This document shows, piece after piece, positions 50,170 through 58,310 of a stretch of DNA of 64,000 nucleotides. Location: the NCBI RefSeq assembly GCF_014203235.1, contig NZ_JACHIN010000024.1, positions 1 through 64,000 on the forward strand, in the 5' to 3' direction. Each line of letters begins with the position of its first letter. Position 1 is the first letter of the stretch. Source of the stretch: Nonomuraea endophytica. Its GTDB lineage: Bacteria; Actinomycetota; Actinomycetes; Streptosporangiales; Streptosporangiaceae. A program made the position numbers and the translations under genes. Under the pieces are notes generated by a model. It was not told the origin of the DNA. It saw only the letters and a program-made list of their open reading frames with translations, and did not search any database.

Positions 50170-50462
50170 GATCTGCCTCCCGAGGGGTCGAGTGAGAAGA
50201 GCACGCGCAGCGCCTCGGCCAGGCCCGCGTCGCGGGCCACGCGTTGGCCGAGGTCGCCGCCGATGAAGGCGTCCACCACCCGCTGGACGGTCATGCCCAC
50301 CTCGTCGCGGGCGCGGGCGTCCAGCTCGGGGACCCGGGCGGACAGGCGGCGCAGCTCCGCGTCGCACATCAGGGCCGCCCGGTTGCGCAGTGCCATCACG
50401 AGCACCGAGCTGCCCCAGGAGGGCACCGGAGCGGTCCGGGGTAACAGCGTGGGGGCGGTCAT
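50166..50462 (-). CDS. Stand-alone glutamyl-tRNA reductase dimerisation domain (HemA C-terminus)
   Basis: A 98-residue protein whose main part resembles the C-terminal dimerisation helices of HemA: MALRNRAALMCDAELRRLS, ELDARARDEVGMTVQRVVDA and LAEALRVLFSLDP closely follow the pattern in mycobacterial HemA. The catalytic and NADPH domains are missing, so it cannot reduce Glu-tRNA by itself. ATG 50462 overlaps the preceding stop by one base (TGATG). It sits three genes ahead of hemB. It may be a relic of a hemA gene, or a dimerisation partner for a full-length HemA elsewhere. Confidence 0.75.
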   Translation of the reverse strand: MTAPTLLPRTAPVPSWGSSVLVMALRNRAALMCDAELRRLSARVPELDARARDEVGMTVQRVVDAFIGGDLGQRVARDAGLAEALRVLFSLDPSGGRS

Positions 50463-50665
50463 CAGCAGCCCGACCACGACGCGGCGCGGATCGCCGCCTC
50501 GCGACGGGCACGGGCGTCCATGGGGGGCTCGGCGTCGACTTCGACCCGGGCGCCGCGGCCGAGCACCTCGCGGGCCGCGCCGCCGATCCGGGCGGTCAGC
50601 TCGTCCTGCTGCTCGCCGGTGAAGCCCGGCTCCACGGTGACGGTGAGCTTGCGGCGGGCGCTCAC
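50462..50665 (-). CDS. Small protein of unknown function
   Basis: A 67-residue protein starting with GTG 50665 and containing a TVTVEPGFTGEQQDELTARIGG beta-alpha unit and the acidic VEVDAEPP segment, ending in SWSGC. No family was recognised. It overlaps the genes on both sides (GTGA and TGATG), so it is certainly part of the coupled run. The C-terminal Cys is notable but unexplained. Confidence 0.6.
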   Translation of the reverse strand: MSARRKLTVTVEPGFTGEQQDELTARIGGAAREVLGRGARVEVDAEPPMDARARREAAIRAASWSGC

Positions 50666-50850
50666 GACGCGCGCTCCAGAGCCTGGTCGATCACGTTGAT
50701 GGCCAGGTCGGACACCTGTCGGATGTGGCGCAGCCGGTGGACGGTGCGCGCGGTCGCCGCCGACAGCGCGGGCATGCCGTCGGTGGGCGTCTCATCGGGG
50801 TTCTGGTAGGGGTGCTGGTACGGCCGGCGGGGTTCGTCGTCGTCGTGCAT
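50662..50850 (-). CDS. Small protein of unknown function
   Basis: A 62-residue protein. The first half is hydrophilic and Pro/His/Tyr-rich (RRPYQHPYQNPDE), the second an amphipathic helix (VHRLRHIRQVSDLAINVIDQALE). ATG 50850 follows AGGAGCACTTC at acceptable spacing. It overlaps the next gene by four bases. The function is not known; a peptide partner of one of the operon enzymes is one idea. Confidence 0.6.
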   Translation of the reverse strand: MHDDDEPRRPYQHPYQNPDETPTDGMPALSAATARTVHRLRHIRQVSDLAINVIDQALERAS

Positions 50851-50870
50851 GAAGTGCTCCTACGGGGGGT

Positions 50871-52526
50871 TCAGCGCTGGTCAGAGGGTTGCCGCTGCCC
50901 GGGGACACCAGGCGGCCAGCCAACCCGGACTCCGGACGGATCGTTGATGCCGAACCTGGCCAGCTCCTCCTCGGCCTCGGCGCGGACCTGGATGAAGCTG
51001 GCGCGCAGCTCGGCGAGCAGGTGGCGCAGCATCGCCACTTCCTCTTCGAGGGCGAGCACTCCGGGCATGGGCGTCCGGCCGGCACCGCGGGCCACCCGGA
51101 CGAGCGCGGCCGTCCCGATGATCGCCGTGATCCCGAGACAGGTGGTGAAGACGGAGGCGAAACCGGGTGCGGGCCCGCTCAGGAACGGGTGCTCGATCAG
51201 CACGGAGGCGGCGGCCACGCCGATGGCGCCGCCGAGCATCCTGGCCGTGTTGATCGCGCCGACCGCCGCCGCGTACTGGGTCGGTTCGGCGGCGATCGTG
51301 CCCGCTGTGAACGTTCCAGTCGACAGCAGGCCGAAGCCGCTGCCGAGCAGGACCGCGCCCAGCAGGCTCCACGCCGTGGGTGACGGCTGGGCCAGCAGCA
51401 GCGCGCAGCCGCCGCCGAGGATCAGCGCGCCGAGGTAGATGACGCCGTTGAGGCTGAGCCGGCGGCTGGCCAGCGTCGCCATCGGGCTGGCCACGATCAT
51501 CGCGATCGAGATCGGCGTCAGCCACCAGCCGATCTGTATCGTGTCGAACCCGCTTTCGCGCAGGTAGAGCGGACCTGTCGCGAGCACGATGAACGACAGC
51601 GCGCCGTAGAGGAACGACGCGCTGCCGCCCCACAGGAAGCCGGGCCGCCGCCACAACCCCATGTCGATCGCCCCGGCCGGGTGTCTCCATGAGGTGGCCA
51701 GTGCCGCGCCGAGCAGCACCACCGCCGCTCCGGCGCAGATCAGTGTCCGGTCGGAGGTCCAGCCCCACACGTCGCCGCGGGAGACGGCGATCACCGCGCT
51801 GGCGATGGCGCCGACGAGGGCGAAGGCCCCGAGTATGTCGGGGATGCGGCGATTGGAGCCGCGGGAGCGCGGCAGGCGGATGGTGAGGCAGAGCAGCAGG
51901 CCCGCCAGGATCGCCCCCGGTAGGTACAGGCCGCGCCAGCCGTACGCCTCCATGAGCCACCCGCCCCCGCCTTGCAGGGCGAGCGCGCCGATCCCGGACG
52001 ACGCGCCCCACAGCGCGACCGCCCCGGCACGGCGCGATGGAGGGAGCTCGCCGAGCAGCAGCCCCAGCGACGCGGGGAACATCATCGCGGCGCCCAGGCC
52101 CTCTGCGAGCCGCCCGGCGAGCAGAATGTGCCAGGCGGGCGCCAGGATCACCGCGGTGGCGCCGAGGCCGTAGATCAGGAGGCCGAGCGCGAGCACGCTG
52201 CGCCGGCCGAGCAGGTCGGCGAAGCGGCCCGCCGTCGCCAGCAGCGCGGCGACCGCCGCGAAGTTCCCCGTGCTCACCCACGTGATCTCGGCGAGCGGCA
52301 GCCCCGCCGTCATGGGATCGGCGCTCAGCAGCGGTACGGCCAGCGTCGTCGCCGTGCTGTCCGCCATGATCGCCACGACCGCGCCGGCGGCGACCACGCG
52401 CAGCAGGACGTAACCACGCCGGGCGCGGTGGCGGTGCGGGCGCCGCCGCTTCTTGGGCGTCTTCGCGGCGGCCTTCTTGGCCGCCGGCGGGAGCGTGACG
52501 TGCTCACGGATGGGCGTGAGCGTCAT
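50871..52526 (-). CDS. MFS (DHA2-like) exporter with C-terminal coiled coil
   Basis: A 551-residue 14-helix exporter. A basic N-terminal tail (KKRRRPHRHRARR) precedes helix 1 (MADSTATTLAVPLLS, with Asp as in DHA2 helix 1). GRFADLLGRRSVLALG is the loop 2-3 motif, and GYGLxxG-type motif C is recognisable as GASSGIGALALQGGG. The last 70 residues form an acidic coiled coil (LALEEEVAMLRHLLAELRASF). It is coupled to the upstream unknown gene by ATGA and probably exports the product of the operon. Confidence 0.85.
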   Translation of the reverse strand: MTLTPIREHVTLPPAAKKAAAKTPKKRRRPHRHRARRGYVLLRVVAAGAVVAIMADSTATTLAVPLLSADPMTAGLPLAEITWVSTGNFAAVAALLATAGRFADLLGRRSVLALGLLIYGLGATAVILAPAWHILLAGRLAEGLGAAMMFPASLGLLLGELPPSRRAGAVALWGASSGIGALALQGGGGWLMEAYGWRGLYLPGAILAGLLLCLTIRLPRSRGSNRRIPDILGAFALVGAIASAVIAVSRGDVWGWTSDRTLICAGAAVVLLGAALATSWRHPAGAIDMGLWRRPGFLWGGSASFLYGALSFIVLATGPLYLRESGFDTIQIGWWLTPISIAMIVASPMATLASRRLSLNGVIYLGALILGGGCALLLAQPSPTAWSLLGAVLLGSGFGLLSTGTFTAGTIAAEPTQYAAAVGAINTARMLGGAIGVAAASVLIEHPFLSGPAPGFASVFTTCLGITAIIGTAALVRVARGAGRTPMPGVLALEEEVAMLRHLLAELRASFIQVRAEAEEELARFGINDPSGVRVGWPPGVPGQRQPSDQR

Positions 52527-53236
52527 TGGGGACTCCGATTGGGAACGGTTGCAGCGACCAGGCGCTCCGCGGTGCCCACCAGGCGGGTCTCGGGTTGCGG
52601 TTCGGGCGGCGGGGCGGTGAGTCCGGCCAGGGTGCGGATGGCCCGTAAGGCGATGTCCAGGTGTTCGGCGCAGCGCCGGCGCACCCGTTCCTCGAGCCCG
52701 GTCACCTGGGCGAGCCTGATCCTGAGCGGCTCGACGGTGGAGGTGCGTTCCAGGTCGCCGAGCACCGCGAGCCTGGCCGGCCAGCGCAGGTCCTGCGCCA
52801 CGCGGTCGAGGGTCTGCGCGGCGATGTCGGCCGGGTCGGCGCCGGGCCGGCACAGCAGCCGGGCGGCGGTCCTGAGCGCCAGCGAGGCGGTCCTCTCGTG
52901 GTCGCCGAGCCGGTGTTCGAGCGCGTTGCGCAGCACGCGGGCCCGGTGGTCGAGCGCGGGCGCGCTCCAGCCGAGCACGAGCAGCCGGTCGGGGCCGACC
53001 TCGGTATGCCATCCGGCCAGGCCGATCTCGCGGGCCATCCGGTGGTGGACGGCCCAGAGCCGGTCATGAGCGTACGAATCTGGCTCCGCCCACACCTGGA
53101 CGCCGCCCAAGGGCAGGTCGGCGGTGCGTATCCGGGCTTCAGGACCGGCTATCCGAACGCAGATCTGCTGGATGGCGAGGGCCTGCGCGCCCTGTCCGGT
53201 CTGGTCTCTGACGAACCACGAGCTGCCCTGGATCAC
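52523..53236 (-). CDS. Unknown helical protein, first gene of the hemB operon
   Basis: A 237-residue protein with a short beta-rich start (SSWFVRDQTGQGAQALAIQQI; GGVQVWAEPDS), then helices (DHRARVLRNALEHRLGDHERTASLALRTAARLL; ERVRRRCAEHLDIALRAIRTLAGL). No known family. GTG 53236 opens the operon, and a bipartite inverted repeat lies upstream next to the divergent regulator gene. It could be a regulator or scaffold. Confidence 0.6.
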   Translation of the reverse strand: MIQGSSWFVRDQTGQGAQALAIQQICVRIAGPEARIRTADLPLGGVQVWAEPDSYAHDRLWAVHHRMAREIGLAGWHTEVGPDRLLVLGWSAPALDHRARVLRNALEHRLGDHERTASLALRTAARLLCRPGADPADIAAQTLDRVAQDLRWPARLAVLGDLERTSTVEPLRIRLAQVTGLEERVRRRCAEHLDIALRAIRTLAGLTAPPPEPQPETRLVGTAERLVAATVPNRSPQ

Positions 53237-53258
53237 GACCCGGCCACCTCTCGTTGTT

Positions 53259-53324
53259 AAGTGGCAGTTATCAGATACGGTTTTGATAGTGCTCAGATGT
53301 GTTCTAGCGTGTCAACTGTCACTT
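53259..53324. promoter_or_regulatory. Divergent promoter region with split inverted repeat
   Basis: AAGTGGCAGTT at 53259-53269 and AACTGTCACTT at 53314-53324 are inverted copies with 10 of 11 matches, 44 bases apart. They flank the start region between the XRE-DUF5753 regulator and the minus-strand operon, and could be two operator half-sites or two operators, one for each promoter. The spacer is less GC-rich than average. Confidence 0.55.
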
Positions 53325-53399
53325 TCGTCATGGGAAGATTACGCAGGTCAGGGGGCCTTCCTTTACGCTGTGGTCAGTCCGCTCCCGACGGGAGGTTTG

Positions 53400-54638
53400 G
53401 TGGCAAATTTCGCTGAGCGACTCGATCACGCGCTGAGCAAGCGCGGATACACGGGTGCTCAGGTGGCCGCCGCCCTGACGACCGCCGGCATCCCGATCAC
53501 CCGGGCCTACGTCAGCCAGCTGCGCACGGGCAAGCAGACGAACCCGACGCTGCAGGTGCTCCAGGCCCTTGCCAGTTACCTTCAGGTGAGTGTCGGGTGG
53601 CTCCTCGGTGAGGACTATCTGGAGTCCGGGGCCATGCAGGACCTGCAGCTGCGCGCCGCCGCGATCGGCGCGTCCGCCTCGGGCCTGTCCGAGGGCTCGC
53701 TCGACCTGCTGCGCGACGTCGTCGACATCGCCCGCCGGGCCGAGGGCCTGCCCGCCAGGACCGCGACCAACGACCTGCCCGACGCCGCCAGGCTCAGCGA
53801 CATCGCCGTGACCGCGCTCGCCGACCGCCTGCGCGGCCTGCGGGTGGCCGCCCGGATGTCGCCCGCCGACGTGGAGTTCGCGCTCGGCCGGGGCGTGGCC
53901 GCCGTCGCCGCGATCGAGGAGGGCAAGCTCGCCCCCGCGCCCGCGACCGTCGCCCGCATGCTCTCCCTGTACGGCGTGGCCGCCCCGCACCTGCGCGAGC
54001 ACCTGATGACGCTGGCCAGAGGCGAACGCGAGCCGTCCTGGTACGACTCCAGCACCGTCTCGCCGCTCGCGGCCACCGCCTACGCGCTGGAGGAGCGGGC
54101 CTCGGTCATCAGGACCTACCAGACCCAGATCGTCCCGCCCCTGCTGCAGACCGAGCTCTACGCCAGGGCCGCCATCCAGGTGGCCGGGCTGGCCACGCCC
54201 GGCCTGACCTCGGTCGACGACGCCGTCCAGGTGCTGCTGACCCGTCAGGCGCTGCTGACCAGGCCCGACGGGCCCGTCTTCTGGTCGGTGGTCGACGAGA
54301 GCGCCCTCATGCGCTCGATCGCGGGGGAGGAGATCCAGGCGGCGCAGCTCGACGCGCTGATCCAGCACGCCAAGCGGCCCAACGTGTCGATCCACATCGC
54401 GCCGATCACCGACCCGGCCTACCTGCCGCGCACGGGGCCGTTCACGTTGTGGCGGTTCGCCGAGCCGTACGAGCCGGACCTGGCCTGCGCCCACTGGATC
54501 GAGTCCGACGAGCTGGTCACCGACACGACCTCGATCGAGGTCTACCATCAGGCGTTCGCCAAGCTCTCGGTGATCACCACGACCCGCGACGAGACCCTCG
54601 ATCTGCTCTACGCCCACCGCCAGCGCCTCGGCCCCTGA
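53400..54638 (+). CDS. XRE-DUF5753 transcription regulator with two HTH-like regions
   Basis: A 412-residue regulator. Residues about 3-70 are an XRE-type HTH of the EspR-like kind (AQVAAALTTAGIPITRAYVSQLRTGKQTNPT). Residues about 140-210 are a second HTH-like region (RLRGLRVAARMSPADVEFALGR). The C-terminal half is DUF5753 (ERASVIRTYQTQIVPPLLQT, VVDESALMRSI, HIAPITDPAYLP). GTG 53400 follows GGAGG. DUF5753 regulators in actinobacteria govern neighbouring small genes and development; here it is divergent from the hemB operon. The double HTH is not usual. Confidence 0.85.
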   Translation: MANFAERLDHALSKRGYTGAQVAAALTTAGIPITRAYVSQLRTGKQTNPTLQVLQALASYLQVSVGWLLGEDYLESGAMQDLQLRAAAIGASASGLSEGSLDLLRDVVDIARRAEGLPARTATNDLPDAARLSDIAVTALADRLRGLRVAARMSPADVEFALGRGVAAVAAIEEGKLAPAPATVARMLSLYGVAAPHLREHLMTLARGEREPSWYDSSTVSPLAATAYALEERASVIRTYQTQIVPPLLQTELYARAAIQVAGLATPGLTSVDDAVQVLLTRQALLTRPDGPVFWSVVDESALMRSIAGEEIQAAQLDALIQHAKRPNVSIHIAPITDPAYLPRTGPFTLWRFAEPYEPDLACAHWIESDELVTDTTSIEVYHQAFAKLSVITTTRDETLDLLYAHRQRLGP

Positions 54639-54687
54639 TCACGCTGCGTGCATCCGTGACCGGGGTTTCGGGCAGGGGGTCCGCGAG

Positions 54688-54703
54688 GGCCCCGGAAGGG
54701 GCC
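54688..54703 (+). terminator. Hairpin after the regulator gene
   Basis: A perfect 6-bp stem GGCCCC / GGGGCC with GGAA tetraloop 50 bases after the stop. Weak as a terminator since no U-tract follows. The remaining spacer to 54952 holds an AT-rich tract at about 54815-54885, probably the promoter of the methyltransferase gene. Confidence 0.45.
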
Positions 54704-54952
54704 GGAGAGCTTGTCCCCCGAGGGGCCCGCGTAAACAGGCCTGTCCGGTATGGGCGCGGCCCGTTCCGGGAGGGCTTCTACCAGGGGTTTTCCGAGGCCC
54801 CTCCGGACGCTCAAACAAAAAAGAAGTATTTCCCGAAATAGCTATTGCCAGACCACGGCGATTATGGATCATTATTGACTTCGGTCACCGCGTGGGGTCA
54901 GGTGCCAACTTTCCCGTGATTGTTTGTGGCGAGGGGAAAGGGCCCACACTCA

Positions 54953-55780
54953 ATGCGTCAACGCGCCATCCGAAACCTGGCCAATCTCGTAACAGAGAAA
55001 GCCACGCCGACCCGAGTCCTAGACGCGGCAGCCGGAGGAAAGAACAACTTCTTCGCTGACCGAGACGCCGTCCGCCGCTACGACAGCGCCGCCGCCGTGA
55101 GCGCGACAGCCGCCAGGGAAGTCCACGCCTTCCTGGCCCGAGTCATCCGTCATCTGTCGTCAGTGGGAACCGACCAGCACCTAGTGATCGGCAGCGGCGT
55201 CCCCGGCGGCCTGCCCGCCGGCCGCCTCCTCCACGACGTCGCCCGAGCACATCCGCTCACCCCCAGCGCCCGCGTGGTCTACGCCGAATCCGACCCGATG
55301 ATCCTGGCCAACGCGCACGCGACTATCGAACCGATCACCGACCTGGTGCGCGTCGTCGAAGGAGAGGCCCGGGAGATCGACGCGTTGCTGGGCGACCGGA
55401 TCGTGAACACGTTCATCGACTGGGATCGGCCGGTGGGCATCCTGATCGTCTCAGGGCACAGCATCCTGGACGACGAGGAGTTCCGATATGTGGTCAAACG
55501 CCTCGGACAGGCCGGGCCACCCGGCAGCCACCTGGGGCTACTCCAGGCCACCCTTGACGGCATCCCCGCCGAGTTGTTGCCCGCGGTCTACGACCTGATC
55601 GCCATGACCCTGCCCGGCTACGCGACCCGCGACCGCGAACGCCTGGCAGCCGTCCTGGACGGCCTCGACCTGGTCGACCCCGGCTTGACGTGGGTCTCGC
55701 AGTGGCGTCCCGACGACCATTGCGGCCCCATCACACCGGAGTCCTCGGGCAACTACGGAGCGCTCGCCGTCCTGCACTGA
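54953..55780 (+). CDS. S-adenosyl methyltransferase family protein (PF04672-type)
   Basis: A 275-residue protein with the actinobacterial S-adenosyl-methyltransferase pattern: AAGGKNNFFADRDAVRRY, EVHAFLARVIRHL, LVIGSGVPGGL (motif I variant), ARVVYAESDPMILANAHA and GHSILDDEEF. These genes usually accompany XRE-DUF5753 regulators, as here. The natural substrate is unknown. ATG 54953 or TTG 54920 may be the start. In motif I the usual DxGxG is SGVPG, so cofactor binding should be tested. Confidence 0.82.
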   Translation: MRQRAIRNLANLVTEKATPTRVLDAAAGGKNNFFADRDAVRRYDSAAAVSATAAREVHAFLARVIRHLSSVGTDQHLVIGSGVPGGLPAGRLLHDVARAHPLTPSARVVYAESDPMILANAHATIEPITDLVRVVEGEAREIDALLGDRIVNTFIDWDRPVGILIVSGHSILDDEEFRYVVKRLGQAGPPGSHLGLLQATLDGIPAELLPAVYDLIAMTLPGYATRDRERLAAVLDGLDLVDPGLTWVSQWRPDDHCGPITPESSGNYGALAVLH

Positions 55781-55864
55781 ACACCGGCCCGGAGGTACGG
55801 CGCCGCCGTACCCCTAGGGCCGGAGCTCAGGCGGGAAGCACGAAAGGAGGAGAGGCCCCTGGGG

Positions 55865-56683
55865 TCAGTCCCACCAGAACGACCAGGCATGGCCGCCGAC
55901 CAGCTGCTCCGCGTAGCCGATCAGGTCGCCGGCCCCCTGCACCACGTTGTCCGGGCAGAACGTCCAGTGCTCGGCCGCCACGTGCAGGGCATGCTCGACG
56001 TCCCCGGGCGGCGCGGCCACGCTGAGTTCGAGGGTGTTGAAGCCGAGGCTCACCACACGGGCGCCGAAGCGGTCCTCCCAGCTGCGGATCACGGCGGCCA
56101 GCGGGACCATCCACTCGTTGTGGTGCAGCGCGCCCTGCCAGCCCATGACGGCCAGCGCGTCGGCGCCCCGGTCGACCGCGGCCAGGCCCATCGGCATGCC
56201 GCGCACCGCGAGTTCGCCCGCGTACCAGTCGGCGACCGCGCCGGGCTCGGCCACCAGCACGCCGGGCGGGGCCAGCCCCGGGCAGAGCGCCCCGAAGGGC
56301 TCCAACTCGCTCAGCGCCTCCGGCGGCACCTGCGACACCCACTCCTGCCAGACCTCGGCCATGAAGCCCTCGGCGGTGAAGTGCTCGATCTGTCCGGCGT
56401 CGTCGGGCACCACCTGACCCGCGGCCCACGCCTGGGTCGACTCATCAAGCAGCACCGGCCATAACCCGCTGCGGGCGTGCTCGGCGCGGAAGGCCGACCA
56501 CAGCGCGCCGCCGACGGGCTCCTCGCTCATCCAGAACGCCGGCCGCGCGGCCTTCTGCGCGAACCCGGGATCGGGCCAGACCAGCTCGCCCGCGGGCATG
56601 CCGACGGCCAGGGTGCGCCCCATGCCGCCGTCCGAGAACAGCTGGCGCAGCTCCTGTGGCAGCCGCAGATCATTCACGCCCAT
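55865..56683 (-). CDS. DUF4253 domain protein
   Basis: A 272-residue acidic protein ending in the DUF4253 pattern: VVSLGFNTLELSVAAPPG, EHALHVAAEHWTFCPDNV and GYAEQLVGGHAWSFWWD. DUF4253 proteins often pair with polymorphic-toxin or immunity loci, but no toxin is adjacent. ATG 56683 is chosen because MGVNDLRLPQEL is the natural start. Divergent from the carboxylesterase with a palindrome in between. Confidence 0.85.
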   Translation of the reverse strand: MGVNDLRLPQELRQLFSDGGMGRTLAVGMPAGELVWPDPGFAQKAARPAFWMSEEPVGGALWSAFRAEHARSGLWPVLLDESTQAWAAGQVVPDDAGQIEHFTAEGFMAEVWQEWVSQVPPEALSELEPFGALCPGLAPPGVLVAEPGAVADWYAGELAVRGMPMGLAAVDRGADALAVMGWQGALHHNEWMVPLAAVIRSWEDRFGARVVSLGFNTLELSVAAPPGDVEHALHVAAEHWTFCPDNVVQGAGDLIGYAEQLVGGHAWSFWWD

Positions 56684-56726
56684 CGACGGAGATGGTAGTG
56701 CCGAACGCCGACATCGCTTCGAGCGG

Positions 56727-56742
56727 CAGGACATTTGTCCTG
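56727..56742. promoter_or_regulatory. Palindrome CAGGACA-TT-TGTCCTG
   Basis: A perfect 7-bp inverted repeat with a 2-bp spacer lies between DUF4253 and the carboxylesterase, 60 bases upstream of the latter. NarL-type response regulators, one of which is encoded two genes downstream, bind short inverted heptamers; it may be its target. Confidence 0.6.
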
Positions 56743-56801
56743 GGCGATCCTGGATCGACGTTCCTTCCGGCGGCGGGGTGGAGATCGGCACCGTTGGGTG
56801 C

Positions 56802-58301
56802 ATGAAGATTCTGCTCGCGGCAGCCGTACTGCTGACCGGATGCGCCGACGCGCGTACGGCGGCCGCCACCGACACGGTCGTCACCACCGACAAGGGCGCG
56901 GTGCGCGGGAGGGAGGACGGGCGGCACCGCCTGTTCGAGGGCATCCGCTACGCCACCGCGCCCCGCTGGGACTCCCCGAGACCCGCCGCGGCCTGGAAGG
57001 GAGTCCAGGACGCCACCAAACCGGGCAGCCCCTGCCCGCAGGTCGGGTCCGACTACGCCAAGATCACCAGCGAGAACGAGGACTGCCTGTTCCTGAACGT
57101 CACCACCCCGGCCAAGAAGGGCGCCAAGCGGCCGGTCATGGTGTGGATCCACGGCGACGGCGCGCTCGGCGCCGGCCACTACTCCAACGCCAGGGCGATC
57201 GCCTCCGCGGGCGACGCGGTCGTGGTCACGATCAACTACCGGCTCGGGGTGTTCAGCGGGTTCGGCTACCCGGGCCTGCGCGACAGCGGCACCTACGGCC
57301 TGCAGGACCAGCAGGAGGCGCTGCGCTGGGTACGCCGCAACGCGGCCGCCTTCGGCGGCGACCCCGGCAACGTCACGGTGTTCGGCATCTCGTTCGGTGC
57401 GCTGGCCATCGGCGGCCATCTCACCTCGCCGGGCGCCAAGGGCCTGTTCCACCGGGCCGCCATGCAGAGCGGCGAGACCATGATGGACATGCCCGCCGGC
57501 AGTATGCTCCCCGGCCTGGAGGCCCAGCCGTCCTACGCCTGGCGCCCGACGGCCCAGACCGAGGCGGTCGGCCAGATCTACGCCAAGCAGCTCGGCTGCG
57601 CCGACCTGGCCTGCCTCAAGGCGCTGCCGGTGAAGAAGATCCTCGCCGTCCCGCAGATCATGAACGTCTTCCAGTCCTACACCTACGGCAACGCCGTCCT
57701 GCCCGAGATCCCCTCCACGGCCATCGAGAAGGGCCGCTTCCACCGCGTGCCCGTGCTGGCCGGGGCCACCAAGGACGAGCACCGCATCTTCGCCGCCATG
57801 CGCGGCAAGATCGCCTACCCGGAGTCGCTGAAGGAGACGTTCGGCAAGCGCGCCGCCGCGGTCGCCAGGGAGTACCCCCTCAAGAGGTACGGCAAGCCCG
57901 CCGTGGCCTGGGCCGCCGTCATGACCGACCGCATGTGGGCCCGCGGCACCCATGCCCAGAACACCCTGCTGGCCAGGCGGACCCCGGTCTACGGCTTCGA
58001 GTTCGCCGACCGGGACGCGCCGATGTTCCTGCCCATCAAGGCCGATTTCGACCTGGGCGCCTATCACGCGGGCGACCTGCCGTACCTCTTCCCCGAGAAG
58101 GGTGTGAAGCTGAGCCCGGCCCAGCAGAAGCTCTCCGGCCAGATGCTCTCCTACTGGACGAACTTCGCCCGCACCGGCGACCCGAACGGCGCCGGACTGC
58201 CCGCCTGGCCCAAGCTCAAGGGCGGCACCCTGTCGCTGGAGCCGGGGAAGATCCGACCCGTCGACTACGCCGCCGAGCACCGGCTGGCCTTCTGGAACTA
58301 G
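56802..58301 (+). CDS. Type B carboxylesterase lipoprotein
   Basis: A 499-residue alpha/beta hydrolase exported as a lipoprotein (lipobox LLTGCA at about residues 8-13). The type B carboxylesterase pattern includes EDCLFLNVTTPA, VMVWIHGDGALGAGHYSNA (oxyanion region) and the nucleophile elbow VFGISFGA, which has Ile-Phe around the Ser where GESAG is usual. The C-terminal half has typical FARTGDPNGAGLPAWP. ATG 56802 is chosen since the signal peptide starts there. Likely cleaves an external ester; the substrate is unknown. Confidence 0.87.
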   Translation: MKILLAAAVLLTGCADARTAAATDTVVTTDKGAVRGREDGRHRLFEGIRYATAPRWDSPRPAAAWKGVQDATKPGSPCPQVGSDYAKITSENEDCLFLNVTTPAKKGAKRPVMVWIHGDGALGAGHYSNARAIASAGDAVVVTINYRLGVFSGFGYPGLRDSGTYGLQDQQEALRWVRRNAAAFGGDPGNVTVFGISFGALAIGGHLTSPGAKGLFHRAAMQSGETMMDMPAGSMLPGLEAQPSYAWRPTAQTEAVGQIYAKQLGCADLACLKALPVKKILAVPQIMNVFQSYTYGNAVLPEIPSTAIEKGRFHRVPVLAGATKDEHRIFAAMRGKIAYPESLKETFGKRAAAVAREYPLKRYGKPAVAWAAVMTDRMWARGTHAQNTLLARRTPVYGFEFADRDAPMFLPIKADFDLGAYHAGDLPYLFPEKGVKLSPAQQKLSGQMLSYWTNFARTGDPNGAGLPAWPKLKGGTLSLEPGKIRPVDYAAEHRLAFWN

Positions 58302-58310
58302 CGTGGACCC

